In this document: piece after piece, positions 23,001-35,800 of the stretch
Numbering within the stretch: position 1 is the first letter of the stretch
Layout of the letters: each line of letters begins with the position of its first letter
Assembly (NCBI GenBank): GCA_964036155.1
Contig: OZ038423.1
Location: forward strand, 18,863,249 to 18,927,248
From: Diploscapter coronatus
Lineage: Eukaryota; Nematoda; Chromadorea; Rhabditida; Rhabditidae
DNA: 64,000 nucleotides
Reading direction: 5' to 3'
The notes under the pieces: generated by a model
What the model saw: only the letters and a program-made list of their open reading frames with translations
What the model was told of the DNA's origin: nothing
The model's database searches: none
Position numbers and translations under genes: made by a program

Positions 23001-26000
23001 GAATGAAAACAGTAGCATAGTGCTACTCGCGGTTTCAATTTTAGAAATTTCTCCTCATCCTGCATACCTTCGTGCAGTACTTGTAGACCTTGCTGTTCTT
23101 TCTGTTGTAGAGCCAAGCATTGTCGAACATCAGCCAGATATCGTCACAGAATGCCCACGGGTTACGGTATTGACCCTGCAAATAGTTCAGTTATTCAGTT
23201 TTCAGTTTTCAGGATAGAATTCTTGCCTGATCGAGTCTCTGCGCGATGGTCTGCAGATCCATGGGATGCTTGATGATGTCGAAGTAGTCGGGGATGTTGA
23301 GAACGTGGGGATCGACAGGCAGACGGAAGGGAATCGCGTCCTCGGACTGCTCCAGTTTGTCCCAAACGGGGCGCAGAAATTGTCTGGAAGGTCATATTCT
23401 CTCCATAAAGCCCATTCGTAAGATGTATATTTTCCAACCTCAATTCGTCAGGCGACCACACATTGTCCTCCCCAGGAGGAGGAGTTGGTTCTCGCTTGAC
23501 TTCGGGCTGTTTGGGCGCAGCAGCAGCAGCCTCCTTCTTTGGAGCAGTCAGTTCCTGCTTGAGACTGGAAGTGCTCTGACTGGCCGCGGCAGAGGAAGCC
23601 TGAGATGCAGTCTGTGTGTTGTTGCCGTTGCTTGAGGATGGAGTCGAGGAACGAGTCAGATCTGACATTGGCTCGTCCTGAATTTGAAAACTCATCACTA
23701 AAATCACTGATATTTTTGATTTCATTAACAATGCTTTTACAGAATAATAATAATGGAAAGAAAAGGTGTTCTCCTTCCGACTTCTATCTCATTCTTTTCT
23801 GATTAGAAGATCTTTCGACAGTGGTTAACAAATTAGATATGGTATCAGGGTTTCATTTCTAAATGCTATCATCATAGACATTTCTCATTGTGCCCTTCGA
23901 AAAAGTGACAACATTAACATCTGGCGATGGAATAATTTTGCAAATTAACAAATGCTAATCATTACTATTCTGTATCCTCTCTCATGTTCTATACCTTGAC
24001 GTTGAGTCGTTTCTCTCCGGCATCGGAGGCCTGTCTGGGAGGCATTCCATTGGGCAGACTCGAGGAGGAGGTCGGTCCGTTGCTCATTGCAGAGGCGTTG
24101 CTGGGGGCGCGCGAGTGCGACTCGTCGAAGGACGGCTCGTTCTTGATCTGCGGAGTCTGCAATTCCTCATTTGCACTCTTCATTCCTCCCCACTCTACTA
24201 CTACCATGCTCTGATTGTTCTGTCCCTGAGTGCTGGGAGTTCCAAATTTGGGTTGATTCTGATTGGCCTGCTGGCCGCCCATCTGGTTGAATCCGCCCTG
24301 ATTGTGTTGTCCCTGCATGTGCATCTCGCCCATGTTGTTGTTGTTTCCCCAATTCGATTGCCCTGAAATTAAAACTGTTCTTTAAGGTTATTCGATGATC
24401 TGAGTAGTCCAAGTCTCTCGTAGTACTTGATACTTCGTTTCCATAGCCTTGTACTTTCTTTAGTCACTTTCAGAGACGACAAGTCCTAATCCAGCTTCGC
24501 AAAAAAAAGATTTAATTTAAACTCAACTCTAAAACTGGGAATTCTATCAACTTCGACTGCAAATATGTGATTTACTTTTCTTTCATTTATCTCTTCCGAA
24601 TTTCGTATCTTCCAATTGCCCTAACTTCTTTCCACACTTTCACTCACCCTGCATATGCTGTCCCTGCGCAGGCATGTTCGGTCTGCTCTGCTGTCCTGGC
24701 TGTTGATTCGCACTGCTTGCCGACTGAATTCCCATGTGCACATCCATTATGTTGTCCAAGTCCGAGCCCAGTGAGCTTCCTCCTGAACAAGCGTAATTTC
24801 ATAAATCAGTTGGCGACTAATTAGCATACCGGAGTGTTGCTGACTAGTGCCTGGCTGCCCCGCTCCAGGCCCGCTTCCATCAGGCCTGACCAGTCGCGAG
24901 TTCTTCTTTTCCTGCAGTTCCTTCTGGATCTTGTAGATCTTCTCAGCCAGCAGATGGTAGTATTCCTCCTGAATTTTTCGAAATTATATTTTTGCCGAAA
25001 AATTCGCAATTTTTGTGGCGCGAAGCGTGGTGGATCGTTATTTTTGCGAGTGCGGGTTTTAATTTTAAAAAATGATGCGAGGCGAGTCCAGAAAGTAGTG
25101 AATTTGGAGAAGTTTGATTCTAAATCTCACTCGATCGTTAGCAGACTCGAACATTTCCTTCTCGACCTTCCTAGCATAGGTGATGAGGTCCTTGATTCTC
25201 TGATCGTAGATGGCGTTCGGGTCGGGTGAGGGGAAGATGGCTTTGACGAGTTTGCCGACGAGATGATTGCGGAGATCCTTCGTCACGTGTTGATGCCAGT
25301 CCTACAAACCAAATAAGATAAACTCATTATTGAGCTTGTCTTATAAAATGCGACTGCTATCGAATGTTATTAGAACCTCTAACAGTAGTATCAGCAATAA
25401 TTGCAACACCTGAGGGTCCAATAACAGTCTCGTTTCTTTGAGTTGCCTACCTTGACAACATTGGGCATTTCGGGAGCAGGGAAGGAGAGCGTGTGCATGT
25501 CCGTGGGCTGTCTCTGCATACTGGGAGGCAGATTTGGCTGGCCCATGTTGCCTGCACCCGGATGTATCATTCCTCCCTGGCCTCGCATTGGGGGATTCGG
25601 CTGACGGAAATCACTGAATTTTAATTCTACAAATAAACATCGATAGAAAAATGATACAATAGACCGATGTAAATTGAACATTTGTTTCATTCTCTAATTC
25701 GTTGCCTAAAGTGCCACGTTCAAGATCGATAAGTGAGAGGAAAGTATTAGTGCTTCTAAGGTTTTGTGGGGTCGGGTATGTGAAGCCGAGTTTTGTAGAC
25801 TTATTTCGCATAATTTGTTGTTTTTGTTCGTGATCTACGATGAAAAAACCTGCATCTCTAATTACATTCCTTTCAATTTGACCCAAAGCTTCTTCTAAGA
25901 CACGGAAAGAAAATAAACTACAGATCTTCTTGTAGACAACTAAATGCAAACCTCATAGGATTCTGATGAGCACCAGGATTGTATCCTTCGAGCAGATTAA

Positions 26001-29000
26001 TGTGTTGCTGCGAGGGCGGTCCCTGCCCCATTCCACCTGCATTTGGAGGACTGCTGAATGCAGGTATTCCTAGGTCAACAGATCGAGGCCCGACCGAGCC
26101 AGGGCCAACGGAGCCGGGGCCGAGCAGGGTATTCATGTCTGTAAATAGGTCTAAACAATAATACTCGTATGTCCATTTGTGCGGCTGCAAACCTCCAGGG
26201 GTGGAGCCGAGTCCTTTCTGCCCAGGCCCACCATGAGGAGGGTTCTGTATGTTCTTGAGTGGCTTGCAGACGGGGCAGTCCTCTCGGTTGCAGTTCTTCC
26301 AGTGGGCGATGATTTGGCGAGACGATGCACAGTGAGCGTCTGAATCAGATAACTAATCTGCCATACTCTATTCTCGTAGACTCACAAGGACATTGTCTTC
26401 CATTGTTGCAGGTGGTCATGTGCTGGAGAACGTCCTTCATTGTGGAGCAGTGCGGCAGGCTGCACACGCAACGACCATTCGGTCCGTCTGCACCTCCTCC
26501 TTGTTCCTGTAATTCAACACTCGTTAATTAAAAGCCTCTTGCTCGTCGAATTTCCAAATTACCCTTTCTCTCTGCTGACACTTGTGAGCATGCAGGAGCA
26601 GTACGAGTTGTTGCTGGATGAGTTTCCTCTTCTCTGGGTCCTGCGCTCCAGGGGGCGGTCCTCCCAGTCCCTGATTGCTGGAAGGTCCTTGCTGACTGCT
26701 TGCGGGAGGCATCTGTCCAGGTGCCTGTCCCTGTGGAGGTCCTCCCTGTGGCTGTCCCATGGGAGGTTGCTGCTGCTGCTGTGGCGCTTGCACAGGCTGT
26801 CCCGGCCCAGACATCATCCCTGAATTGGGCCCACCCACGAGTGGCTGCTGCTGCTGTCCTCTGCCGGTCGGGGGCATCGAGGGAGGCTGTCCCATTTGCG
26901 GTGGCGCATTTTGTCCAGGAACCATTTGGTTCGGTGGCATATTCGGTCCGCCTCCGTTTGTCATATTCGGCATCATCTGAAAGTTGGCGAATAAATCATC
27001 GCTAAACACAACATTTGTTTTGGCTCATTGTAAGCTATGGAGTTGATCGTATTCAAGTGCGAACAAATTTAAATGGAAAGTAGAGAAAATGAACATCAAC
27101 AAGATTATTAAGTGTGATTTATGCTACTTCTCAGGAAGTTTTAAACGGCATTTCTACGATTTCGAAACCACTATAGAATTTCGATTACGAACCTGCCCTC
27201 CAGGCCCGCCCTGAGGCTGCATCGGTCCTCTGCCCATTCCCGGTCCGTTCTGATTCGGGTCCATTGGCATCATCATCTGCAAATTTCTCTTGATCGATTC
27301 GTTCGTTTTTTCCCATTTACCGGTCCTCCATGCTGTGGCATCATGACGTAATTTCCCTGTCCACGTCCCATCGGGTAGTTGGAATATTGGTCGGGTCTCG
27401 GCTGGTGGGGACCTGGGAAGGGAGCCCCTGGATAGGAGGGCTGCTCCATTGGATGTCGCATCATTCCGCCTCCGGGGCCATTAATCATCTGGGGAGGCAT
27501 CACTGCAATTGTAACTAGTTTGTCTATTGAATGTCATCTGATACAGATTCATTAGACTTTTAGAATTCTGAATGACGGAAACATAACGTTTGTATGCGAT
27601 GAAATAGCCATTCTACGTTCTTATTAATATACTGTAAAAGGTGTTAGTGATTTTCCTTGTTTTCGTAGGTTTCTTGTACAAAAATTGAACAGAAACAATC
27701 AAAACACAACGCGATTTATCCTTTCCTTGGTTTGTGCTGTTCTTTCTCCCTCGAGAAAGAAAGAAAGAAAGAGCGCGCTGTTTCTTTTCCCAGTCCTACG
27801 TTTACAATTAAGAACTGTGAAGAAACATGATTTAGTGCTACTTGTTGCAGCATATGCGGCTAACACCTCGGTTCAAAAAGTTTGCAATCCTGCAAATGAA
27901 TGAGATAAGAGTCTGACCTCTCTGCGGCGGACCAGCCATAGCCCCTCTGGCCATTTGCGGGGGAGCTCCATTCATCATGGCGCCTCTGCCCGGCTGCATC
28001 GGTTGGCCGCGGCCCTGTGGTGGTGGGTACTGCAATTTCATCAAATCACCTCATGGAATTTTCCCTAGAAAAAATTCCTACCCCAGGTTGTTGTGGCGGA
28101 TATCCCTGATTGGGGTAACCCATAGGGGGTGGTCTCGCTCCCATCATCGGTGGGCCGGCACCGTACTGCTGAGGAGGGCCTCCTTGTGGTCCGGTCATTT
28201 GTGGGCCCATGCCCTGATCTGGCACGCCTGGGTACATGTTTCCTGGTCCTGAATTACTCACATAAGCTATCTCCGATGGAATCGCGTCCTTTACCGGGAG
28301 GACGCATAGGCCCAGCTTGAGTGCCCATGACTTGCTGGTTCGGCCCGGCCATGCTGTTCGGAGGGGACATCATCGAGGCAGGGCCGCTGTGGGAGGTCAT
28401 CGGACTTCTGAAGAAGAGTAATTGAGTTATTTTCCGAATTTGGAAAAAGCCCAAGTTTTTTATCAAAAATAGTTTCTAGGACTAGGATAAAAGAGAGGAG
28501 ATGAACTGTGCTTGAAATGGATGCATTTTATAGTCAGCGGCTAACAACTGTTTATGCTTGATGAGCGGAGCTAAACTAGTGACTATTGCACTTTTGCATT
28601 AGAAAGCGAGAGAAATGAGGAAAGTTGATTTCAGCGTTGCCATACTCCATTTCTAGCACTCTAGTTTCTCTCTAACAAATCGCTTGATGCCATTGACAGT
28701 AGTTTTCTTGAACACCACTCTTCTAGATTTAATGCAGTAACAATTATTCTCAATTGTGAATGTCACAAAGCCGGGCTTGATAGACACTCTGAGCAGACTT
28801 GCAAGAAAACAACCGAAATTGCAGTGTGGTGGCGAATTTTAGAAAAAGGTGCAACTCTGATTCTGAAAGACATTTCTCTTGCCTCGTGTTGAAGGCAGGC
28901 TGAGGGGGCTGCTGTGATCCAGGGGCACCGAACTGCTGTGGAGGTGGGCGAGGCGAGCTGTTGATTGTCGAGGTGGCCGGACCTTGGTTCATTAGGAGTT

Positions 29001-29515
29001 CCTGCAAACCATGCACATTACATTGTTTATGTTCGGACGAGTTATACGATTACCTGTAGGACAGAAGAACCTCCGGATCCAGCGCTAGAAGAAGTCGGAG
29101 GGACGGCAGAGGGGCCGAAGTTGCCGCTGGTCGGAGGCTGATTCTGGGGACCGCCCATTCCGAGAGGTTGAGTCTGAAAACTCGACAATTTTTGCGATTC
29201 AAGAAGAAAGAAGTATTCGAACCGAAGTGACGCTTTGCGTGGGAGGTGCAGTGCTGCCGTTGGTCATCGGCTGCGATTTCGATGTTCCCGGGGCTGTCGA
29301 CTGCAACGTTTGCAATTGTTATTCAAATGTTTCTAACTGAGCTCACCTCAGCGTCGCTTCCGGCCTGCGGCAGCGGCTCCATCTTCTCGAGTTCGCTGAG
29401 GCCGTCCAGTCCATCGCCCGAATCGAATTCTGCAACATTTGATTTTTCTAGAATCTACAATTTTAAGTTTCATACCAGAATCGAGTCTGGCCTTTTTGAC
29501 AGCTGGCTCGTCCAT
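17035..29515 (-). CDS. cbp-1: CBP/p300 histone acetyltransferase co-activator
   Basis: Nuclear lysine acetyltransferase and transcriptional co-activator. Thirty-eight in-phase exons give 2,258 residues (human CBP is about 2,440). Exons: 29515-29476, 29429-29347, 29300-29223, 29173-29054, 29001-28883, 28407-28295, 28248-28082, 28029-27918, 27502-27321, 27276-27193, 26976-26563, 26506-26386, 26339-26193, 26138-25952, 25613-25451, 25301-25131, 24968-24830, 24782-24648, 24362-23995, 23677-23439, 23383-23227, 23175-23068, 22838-22604, 22554-22397, 22092-21854, 21809-21666, 21621-21402, 21035-20649, 20587-20427, 20330-20084, 20034-19927, 19871-19655, 19498-19253, 18964-18767, 18571-18368, 17907-17663, 17517-17260, 17097-17035. 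Domains: N-terminal KKARLDS; TAZ1 about 478-580; KIX 711-800; bromodomain 1061-1165; RING/PHD 1165-1340; HAT 1345-1615 ([36 protein letters not shown]); ZZ 1664-1720; TAZ2 1746-1850 ([19 protein letters not shown]); NCBD-like helices about 2106-2150. Linkers are Gly/Pro/Gln/Met-rich; the tail is poly-Gln. Introns after 28883 and 23227 start with GC. Confidence 0.97.
21130..21326. mobile_element. Mariner-like MITE inside the CBP HAT intron
   Basis: Lies in the 366-bp intron 21036-21401. The left end reads GACTCAAGTATTGGGTCACC; the right end carries the inverted match GGATGACCCAATATTTT and then TTGACTCATT. The TATTGGGTCA core is of the kind found at Tc1/mariner termini. No transposase. Exact ends are uncertain because the two arms differ by an insertion. 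Confidence 0.65.
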
Positions 29516-32500
29516 TGCTGATGTCGTCGAATCGGACAATTTCGAATGAAAAGAACCTGTAGAGGGATGACGAGTCTGGCAAGGGGGCGGAGACTCGTTG
29601 AAAGAACGATGTGAGCGCGATATGCTGCAAAAGGTGCAAATTAGACTTTTCGAAAAAAAAAATTAACGAAGATAAACAACAAGATAGAAGAATTGGATGA
29701 ATAAATTGTCAAGATCCTGATGAGCATCAAGAAACTACAGTAAAAAATTTTCAATATTGTGAATGAATCGAATACAGAATTCGTCGATTTGAAAAATGAA
29801 CGACGAACATTTAGCAGCAAGATCGCAGGGTAGGAGCAGTTTGATAGAAAAGTCAAGGATAATGAAATTTTCAAATACGCGATAAATACCGAGATGTTGA
29901 AGATAACGCATGAATAATCTAATTTTTTGCAGTTTCTTCAAATAATAAAATTACCAAATCAACAAAAAATCGCGCACTTGAAGGATGCAGAAATGTCAGA
30001 AAGAAGTGAATGAAACACATGTAAAAAGTACGCATAAAATTAGTTAAAATCGTGATGAGAATAGAGATATCAAGGATATTGCATGAACTCATTTAATTCG
30101 CGATTTTTTCCAAGTATAAATTCTAGGAAAATCGATAAAATCTTTTAAAAAAATAAATAAATGCTCACCGAGATAAATAGACGAATACTCGTTAGTCTGA
30201 TTGAGTTAGGTAGTCGTGTGCGTTCTGCAGTAACGTCGTCGTCCTGACATCAGAGTCTGTTGTCTCTGCTTACTGTCTAGTTTGTTGTCTGCCTGTTTGA
30301 CTGCTTTGCTTTAATCGACAATCTGTTTGCAGCCAACCACACGCGAGTCGATGTCTCGATGCGGTTTGCTCACAACTCCAAACTGTCGAATGCAATTGAG
30401 CAAAACTGAACGATAACAATTCATTTAAAAATTTTTTGCATAGCCTCCAGAAAAAATAAATTCGAGCACGACAGAGTAACAAAATGAGACTGAATAAGTG
30501 CAAGTTGTGAATGAGCAAAGTGATCAAGAAAGTGGCAACTCTGCTGCAAGCAACTTGTTCTGCAGAAAGTATGATATGAACCGAGAAAAAGAAAATCAAT
30601 AATAAACATTTTCTGAGAAAATAATATGCTAATTCTGTGTGAAAAGCGATATAAAATCGTTTATAAATCATAGCAACGCAGCAAATGCAAAAATCATCCA
30701 AAACAACAGGGTAAAAAGAGTAAAATGGAAAGATTAGATAAATTGAGCCAGATGAAATGAACAAATCGATTTTTGTTAATAAACTTGATAGTTGATAGCA
30801 ACAAGATTGGATGTTGATATGTACTTGGATAGGTATGGATTTTTTGCAAAGAGGCCGACGTTTTGCACGCGCAGCTAGAGCGATGCGAAGCTCCCTTTGG
30901 CTGCAGAGGAAAGAAATAGCGCGCAGAAAGGAGAGGGCAAAAGAGACATCACGCACAGAAATAGCCCGCAGAACAAAGAGAGAACAGCGCAAGGAAGAGA
31001 CGCATATACCGTATTCTGGACCTATAACAAAGCCGGCGCAACGCGGTCAACCGCAACGCTTCTGGCGACAACGAAAATCTACATGATAATATTCGAACTC
31101 AAAAAGTTACGTGAAAATTTCGATAAAAATAAAAAATCTTTACAGAATAGCAAGAACTCGACCCCTTCTAACTTATTATGGCGGGTAACTCGTGGAAATC
31201 GAGTTTGAACGAAGAACGAGCGAGTTGAAAATTACTACAAAATCTAACTTTGCAGGACGATAATTAAGCTGGAAGTCGACGAAAAATTATAAACAATGCA
31301 AAATCGCGAGATAATGAGTTGCTGGAAAGAATGAGGGCAGAAAAAAACCAGACGGTCAAGTTCCAGATGCAAGCGAGCAGGGGGAATATTGACGTGAGTC
31401 AGGCATTCAGATGGACGGTGCGCGGCTCGAACGAGGCTGGTAGAGGGCAGATTGGCAGAAAAGCACTCAGTCCCTATGCAGCATAGATATGAGAACAAAA
31501 AATTAATGATAGAGCTCGATTTGAAGAAGTCGAAAATTCATAGGGAATTCAGTCTCTCGCATAGTGTTGGGAAGCCAAGCACCACCCTTGCCCCTTTATA
31601 AGCACTGCCTGCAGAGATGCCTCATCGTCAGCAATGCACTCCCAATTAACTCCACCTCCTCTCCCAATTGTGATAACCCACTGCTCACAACTCAGAATGC
31701 CCTAACTGGACAGCTTCGAACGATCAACCTTCTTCAGTCCTCAATGAGCGAGAGACAGGCAATGGGAAGGAAGGGGAAGGAAGGGAAAGGGAAAGGGGAA
31801 GGGGGGAAGAAGAGAGGGAACCCCGCCCCAAACGATAGGAGGCGAGGAGATAGCGTGCAGATGGGGGAGAGATTGAGATACAGAACACAGAAAGAGGAAG
31901 AGAGATTCACTCTCTTAGTGCTTACGAGAGATGGTGCCTATTTCAACAGGTAAATCCCTCTAGGTTATCATTTATCACATCTGGACTGCCTCATTAGCAT
32001 AATGGTAGCCACAGTAAGACGATACATCGGAGCTACAGAATTAATGCAGGAAGTGAAGCGAGTTTGTAGGCAAGACGCAGCAGCTACCATGCCTCGACGA
32101 TGCTCATAGAAGCTAATGCGTTGCATTTTGCAAAACCTAACCGAAAGGCAATATTTGAACCGTACTTTGACCATGCTTTTCACAATATGTTCGCCAGACA
32201 GAATTACTAAATCTCGCGACAAAGTTCAAAGGCGATCGTAACTTTATTCAAGTTCGATTTCGCATTAGAAAGCTAGAGTAATCATATATAGTATCATAAA
32301 TTATCGATAATTTTATAAAACAAGAAAATTTTGATACTTTTTTTCTAAATCTTGGGAGGACAATTTTTTAAACTACCACAAAAACTTGGCAATTGTGAAC
32401 GATTTTTGAACGGCGCACAGGACAATATCGAAGAAGCGAACGTTTTGAGGATCATGGAGACTATCGGTTTCAATGAGATTTGAAAAATTTACTTTTTCCA

Positions 32501-32838
32501 ATAGAAATATTCAGAATAGAAATCTTTTCAAAAGTGAAGAAAATGCTGTACAATGCATAGAATTCGAGTCGATGAAAATGGAGACGCCGAAGAATGCTGT
32601 GGTAGTAGATAACTTCTACGCGATAATCATGAATGAATCCAATAGAAAAATTGAAAATCTCGCAAAATTTGAAGCGAAACATGAGAAAAGCGAGTGATGG
32701 CAGCTTCATCTTCGAGCAAATGAAAAATTGCACTAGTTTTACTCTTGCCTGCCGATAGCAAGTCTCGGATTTTCTCCGCTTCTTTTAATTTTCCTATCGA
32801 TTATTCTAATTTTTATCGTTTCGAAGCCAGAATCTGTG
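29516..32838. promoter_or_regulatory. Upstream region shared by divergent CBP and AGGF1-like genes
   Basis: A 3.3-kb stretch with no supported coding exon between two divergent starts. An acceptor-like CTCTACAG (minus strand, about 29557-29564) suggests a 5' untranslated exon or trans-splice site for CBP. The plus strand is GA-rich at about 30860-31010 and 31740-31900. A 240-residue open frame on the minus strand (30270-30992) has no recognisable domain and is probably chance. Confidence 0.5.
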
Positions 32839-35800
32839 ATGTCTTCCGTCGTGAAGATTGGACTGGACGATGAGGGAGGAGCTGATCAGCCCGAGGTAGC
32901 AAACTGCTCTTTCCTTATTATGTTATTTTTTTATTTTTAATATTTTTTTTTTCAAACAATTTCATGTTTCAGTCTTCGATAGCAGCGATGCTCCGCGAGG
33001 CCGCCCACGAGGCGATGCACTCGAATGTGCCCGAGGGATTCGTTTGGATCGAGGAATATCAGCAGTATTACAGCCAGAGCAGCGGATACATGTATGATCC
33101 GGTATACTTTTCCTTTAATTCTTAAATTCAAGGATTTTAGTCGAACTAAACTGAAATGAAAATCAGCGATAAAAATGCTCATATTTTCTTGGAGTTATGA
33201 ACCGTGATCATAACGATTTTAGAAAATTTGAATAAAACCAAGAATAATTCTCTTGAACCTGTCAACTTTTGTCAGAGTCTGATGAAGTTATTGAAGCCAG
33301 ATCTATCCTTCAATTTGATTAATTCTGCAGAACACGATGTTATTTTACCATTACGAGACGAGCACGTACTACTACTTTGACCACGACAGTCAGAGCTATC
33401 ATCTCTACACTCCTCCTGAAGAACCACTTGCAGGTCAGACAAATAATCTCATACACAGGCCTAGACAGACTTTCAGCCGAACGAAAACTTATAGGGGAGA
33501 GGTACGCAAATAAAAATGTTTCTATAGAAGGCTGATACATGGGAGGAGGTACGCAACATGAATTTGCCAGACATTTTTGGCTTAAGTGGTAGAGTCCCCA
33601 AGCCTCATCCCTTGCAGTAATGCGTTTGTGATAGAAACGTGATAGTTTGAAATCAAAAATTTCGGAACGAAGTACTCTTCAAATTTCGAATGTCTCAAAT
33701 GACATTATCTAGCTCGACGATAAACCCGATGAAATGGTACTGTGCAAAGGATAACGTTAGACTACTCGCGCATAAGCACAAATTCGTTTGCGAAAATGTG
33801 TTCATTGTGGGTGACGGATTTTTTGATTTTTTTCTTCGCAAAAATATTATTTACAACCCAATTTATTTTCCTGTTAAAAATTTACTCCGAAGCGCACTTT
33901 GGCATATCCGCTTAGGGAACCTACTTAGGAAAGTACGTACGGAAGACCTGGCTTAAGCGCTGCCTAAGTCTGCTCATATATATATATTTTTTTATTTTTT
34001 AAACAAACTTTCAGCCAAATGGAAATCGCGTTCGTACAAGAAGAAGGCGAAGCAGTTTTTCGAGACCAAAGACGTCGAAAAAATGAGTCAAGTTAGAGAC
34101 TATTCAAATGTATCGTAGATAGTGATGAACATTGATGGTTCTTAGCATTCCCAATACTAATAGATAACCGATCAGTTACCATTAGTAGTCGAAAAAAGTT
34201 AGCATACTACCGATCGGTTAACGCACTGATGCTGAATTGCCTTCTTCGACTATCAATGGTAACTGGTCAGCTACCGACTGTATTGGAAATTCTGGCTTTG
34301 AGTTTCGAGTCGAACTTTACTAAATCCGCAGTGTGAATTTAGAAAATTTCATTCATGGAGTTAGTTTTATTCTGTAGAACCCACTTTCATCTCCAACCTT
34401 CGCATACTTAAGCTAGTGAATTATGGAAATGTTCACTTAGTGATCAGACTTGCAAATAAATAATCGCAACCGCGGTTGCAGTGCGGCTCGGTTTCAGTTG
34501 GAGAATTTTGAATAACGATGCGGTTGCGGTTGGTAGTTTTTAGACAAAGTTGCAAATCTGTTAGTGATTACATTACATTGTGAAAAATTCAAGTTCGGCC
34601 TCAAAACTGCATTTTCCTACGAACGTTTTCCATGACGCATGTTTCAGTGTTTCAGGACACAGTAGACATCTGCGAGTTATTGTTCGACATGACTGACAAA
34701 CTCTGCGTGTCTGACAAGCCCAAAGTCAAAAGAAAGGCTGCTGACACTAAACTTGAGGTTAGTCTTGAAAATTTTGAAGTTTACTGATAACCGATCACTT
34801 TCAGGAACCAATAGTCGAAGAACGGTTCGATGAAAAGACGGGTGAATTCTACAGCGTCGTCACTCTGAATCGAGACTGGAGTATGGTTTGATTTCATTCC
34901 ATCTATCGAAAATGCATCTTCAGAAGGAGAAGATCTCTCTTCGGATGATAGTGATATCGAAGTTTTGAGTGACGATGATTCCGAAGTCGATGAACGCGTC
35001 AAACTCATGAATGGTAAGTGTTTCTTTTTTCTTAAGGTAATTTAGTGAAACTGTAAAATGAAATTTCACAATTCAATCAATATTTTAATCAGATGTTGTT
35101 TCAACAAAATTTCAAATTTATGAAATGAATTATGAAAGTGTTTATCTTGCATGTCTAACGACATATGACGAACAATCAATTTTCATTCAAAACATCCAAC
35201 TCACAAATTGGTGGAAACGTTGAACTTGCATTTTCTTATTCATATTTGATATTCGTTCCAGAAGAAGGCTTCTCTCAACCACCCGCTTTGCGAATCATCG
35301 ACTCAGACAACCAGCTGCACGTCGTCACGATCTGTGGAGGGACGATCGGTTCTAGCAACGAATGCGATATCCGAATCAAATGCGGGGTGTTTGAGGTTCG
35401 ATTTTTACTCCGATTTCCTTTCTTTGGTAATAAACGTAAGACCGTTTCTAAAGGATAAGGTTCATAAGGCAACTTTCTCAATTTTTCTTGATTCGAGTCT
35501 CGCGGTTTCTATGTTGTCAAAAGTATGAAAAGTATAGTTAATTTTCAACTGTAGTGCTACTTCTTTTCGTTTCTTACAATTCTTATTTCAGAAATTAGCC
35601 TCATTCTGCTACGTCAAGGAGAGCAAGTCGTATGTGGTCAGGCGCCTCCACGTCGATACTCCTGTCAAATTGAATGACTATGATCTCGAAGCGAGCCAAC
35701 ATAAACACCTTAAATTTAATATAGAATTGTTTCAGTTTGACGAAGATCGCGAAATTCAGCACGGAGACCAGTTGCAGGTCGCAAAGGCCACGTTCAGAAT

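Noticed and set aside
25611..25949. 112-residue open frame on the minus strand between two CBP exons
   Set aside because: It lies wholly in the intron 25614-25951. Using its possible acceptor would break the CBP frame, and no domain is recognisable.
31986..32060. tRNA-like start (GCCTCATTAGCATAATGGTAG)
   Set aside because: Resembles a D-arm/A box, but no matching acceptor stem, anticodon arm or GGTTCGA-type B box follows.
33690..33956. 88-codon frame in AGGF1 intron 3
   Set aside because: Lies inside a dispersed repeat; including it breaks the reading frame between AGGF1 exons.
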